In this document: positions 27,564 through 29,140 of the stretch, one piece after another
Layout: each line of letters starts with the position of its first letter
How positions within the stretch are numbered: the first letter of the stretch is position 1
Virus record (IMG/VR): IMGVR_UViG_3300020213_000242
Coordinates: 1 to 29,140 of that record
Source: a virus
DNA: 29,140 nucleotides
Strand: one strand, 5' to 3'
Made by a program: the position numbers and the translations under genes
Notes under the pieces: generated by a model
What the model was told of the DNA's origin: nothing
The model's input: only the letters and a program-made list of their open reading frames with translations
The model's database searches: none

Positions 27564-28901
27564 TTACGGGAGGATGTTCGTCACGCGCTGGAAGCGGCCC
27601 GTGTAGACCGACGGCCGAGCGTCGAACGCGATCTCCTCCTCACCACGGAAGCCGGTGAGGTTCTTGTCCCAGCGATCGCCGGCCTCGCTCGACACGTCGA
27701 CCCGGTAGCCCTGGCCGCGGAAGAACGTGACTGCCGAGAACTCGCCCACGACGGCCGAGTCGGTCGGCATGTTCGGGGAATGGCGGAGTCGCAGACCCCA
27801 CGGACCGGCGCCGGTCTGACCCGCTGCCGCCGCGTTGACGTTGAAGCCGCCGCCCATCGAGTCGACGAAGAAGCCGGGGCCTGCCGGATCGCCTGCGGTC
27901 AGGCTGGTCCAGTAATCGCCCGAGTTCATCACCACGGCGTCGGGGATCGCTCCACGCTGGGCCACGGCACCGGCCAACTTGGCGACCGCTGTGGCCCAGT
28001 TGCCGGCCACGGTGGAGGCCGACGGGGAGTGTGAGGTGACGTAGGTGCCGCCCGTGCCGAGCGCGGTCAGCAGGCCGTACGGCTCCGAGGAACCCGAGCC
28101 CTGGATGGCGTAGTAGTCCTCGCCGAGCGCGAACGCCCGTGCGAGCTTGCTGCGAACCAGCTTCTCGGCTGCACCCTCCGAATGGCGGAGAAGCTGATTG
28201 CCAACATCGAAGATGCGGGCCAGCGTGTACAGGGTGGCGGTGTAGTTGCCGACGATGAAGTCCTGGTTCTCCTTCGTGGCACCGGCCGCGGCGATGACGG
28301 CACGGGTGTCGCCGGAGTCTTCCCACGGGATGTCGACGGCAGAGCCGCGGACACCGTCGATGACGGTGAACAGGTCGACCACCGAGCGGGCCGGCTGCGC
28401 CTGGATGTTGATGTCGGCCACGACGTTGTTCGGGATCAGGAAGCCACCCGCGGCATCGGTGCCGCCGACGGTTGCCTTGGACTCAAACGGGACATCGGCG
28501 AAAGCCGAGCCCATGTCGTCGAGCCGAGCCTTGCCGGCCGCCTGGATCTCGGTGTCGCGCGAGCGAGCCATCGCCAGCGCAGCGAAGAAGTGCTCGTCAG
28601 CCGGGGCCTGCCCACGGTTGCCCAGGATCAGGTCGGCCTTGGACGGGGTACGCATCTGGCCGACCGTGCTGCGGAGGCCCTGAAGCTCGGAGAGGATGGC
28701 CTTCCGCTCGGTGTCCGCCTGGCGGTCGTTCTCGACCTTCTGGAGGTCGGAGATGTCGGTGCGGATGGCATCGAACTGGTTTCGGACGTCCTGCAAGCCC
28801 TCGCGGTCCAGCTTGTTCTCTTCAAGCTGCGCCTTGAGCTCGCCGGCTCGTCCGAGCAGCGCAGCGATGTCGTCGCTGGGCCGCTCGATGTTCTCTGGCA
28901 T
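27564..28901 (-). CDS. Major capsid protein, HK97 fold
   Basis: 445 residues from ATG at 28901 with AAAGGGA upstream. Residues 10-75 form a charged coiled coil (ELKAQLEENKLDREGLQDVRNQFD), the delta/scaffold domain. ATVGGTDAAGGFLIPNNVVADINIQ (142-166) begins the mature part, with IPWEDSGDTRAVIAAAGA, FDVGNQLLRHSEGAAEKLV and EDYYAIQGSGSSEPYGLLTALG as family landmarks. The C-terminus FRGEEEIAFDARPSVYTGRFQRVTNILP is also typical. It probably scaffolds itself and loses its N-terminal domain to the maturation protease. Confidence 0.9.
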   Translation of the reverse strand: MPENIERPSDDIAALLGRAGELKAQLEENKLDREGLQDVRNQFDAIRTDISDLQKVENDRQADTERKAILSELQGLRSTVGQMRTPSKADLILGNRGQAPADEHFFAALAMARSRDTEIQAAGKARLDDMGSAFADVPFESKATVGGTDAAGGFLIPNNVVADINIQAQPARSVVDLFTVIDGVRGSAVDIPWEDSGDTRAVIAAAGATKENQDFIVGNYTATLYTLARIFDVGNQLLRHSEGAAEKLVRSKLARAFALGEDYYAIQGSGSSEPYGLLTALGTGGTYVTSHSPSASTVAGNWATAVAKLAGAVAQRGAIPDAVVMNSGDYWTSLTAGDPAGPGFFVDSMGGGFNVNAAAAGQTGAGPWGLRLRHSPNMPTDSAVVGEFSAVTFFRGQGYRVDVSSEAGDRWDKNLTGFRGEEEIAFDARPSVYTGRFQRVTNILP

Positions 28902-28937
28902 GTCAGTCCCTTTCGGACAGGGGACCCGCCGGGTGCC

Positions 28938-29140
28938 TTACGAGTCGATGATGAACTGGTTGATCTCCTCAAGGACCGCATCCAGCGCGGCGATCGCTGC
29001 TCGACGCCGTTTGGGGTCGAAGTAGCTTTCGTCCATCGCCTCGCGTGCCTCGCGAAGTCGAGCCTCGTTACGAGCCGCCACGATGCGCCCGGCCTTGCCC
29101 GTTTCCGAGGAAGTACCGAGGGTGTCGAGGAAGGTCGTGA
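28938..29140 (-). CDS. C-terminal part of the gene upstream of capsid, probably the prohead protease
   Basis: Only the last 66 residues are in the window, ending at a TAA (28938-28940). The visible part TFLDTLGTSSETGKAGRIVAARNEARLREAREAMDESYF is charged and helical. Its position directly upstream of a capsid with a scaffold domain points to a maturation protease, but a separate scaffold gene cannot be excluded. The catalytic region lies outside the window. Confidence 0.4.
   Translation of the reverse strand, partial: TTFLDTLGTSSETGKAGRIVAARNEARLREAREAMDESYFDPKRRRAAIAALDAVLEEINQFIIDS

Noticed and set aside
1-29140. tRNA genes, riboswitches, integrase or attachment sites
   Set aside because: None was recognised by eye. 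A dedicated search would be needed to exclude a divergent tRNA or a short attachment site.

Overview
This window is part of a tailed (siphovirus-type) bacteriophage or prophage with high-GC DNA. Every gene I can support lies on the minus strand, so transcription and the text below run from high to low coordinates. Genes are packed with ATGA, GTGA or TGATG stop/start overlaps. Two promoters with the same geometry place the predicted transcription start exactly on the A of an ATG (leaderless mRNA), a habit common in Actinobacteria and some other high-GC lineages. The host is otherwise not identifiable from the window. No terminase, portal, integrase, endolysin, tRNA or CRISPR is visible.

Structural module (29140 to 13884): the end of a gene just upstream of the capsid gene (probably the maturation protease), the HK97-fold capsid protein, a small protein, a five-gene insert (37-aa membrane peptide, FkbM methyltransferase and three glycosyltransferases), then a gp6-like connector, gp10-like protein, tail terminator, major tail protein, tail assembly chaperones G and G-T (with a CCCTTTA slippery heptamer), tape measure, a distal-tail/baseplate protein and a large repeat-bearing tail fibre. 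A good intrinsic terminator closes the module at about 13811-13855. A second strong terminator sits inside the module just before the major tail gene.

Early/middle operon (13738 to 2547): it starts at a leaderless promoter with a 50-aa HTH protein. A run of very small zinc-motif, membrane or unknown proteins follows, then a recombination set (YqaJ-type exonuclease, RecT-type annealing protein, resolvase-like nuclease), small DNA-binding proteins, and a DNA methyltransferase / PLP-enzyme / HTH / DNA methyltransferase cassette that may make a modified base. It ends with a replication-initiation-like protein and small proteins.

Second small-gene operon (2491 to the window edge at 1): it starts at another leaderless promoter and holds an excisionase-like HTH protein, a secreted RlpA-like double-psi beta-barrel protein, a cationic 52-aa peptide, a pair of duplicated paralogues and mosaic genes joined by a repeated gene-boundary sequence.

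The most interesting points are the methyltransferase-PLP cassette, the glycosylation island between the head genes, the twin leaderless promoters, the repeated boundary sequence with frame-switched fusions, and the terminator inside the tail operon.
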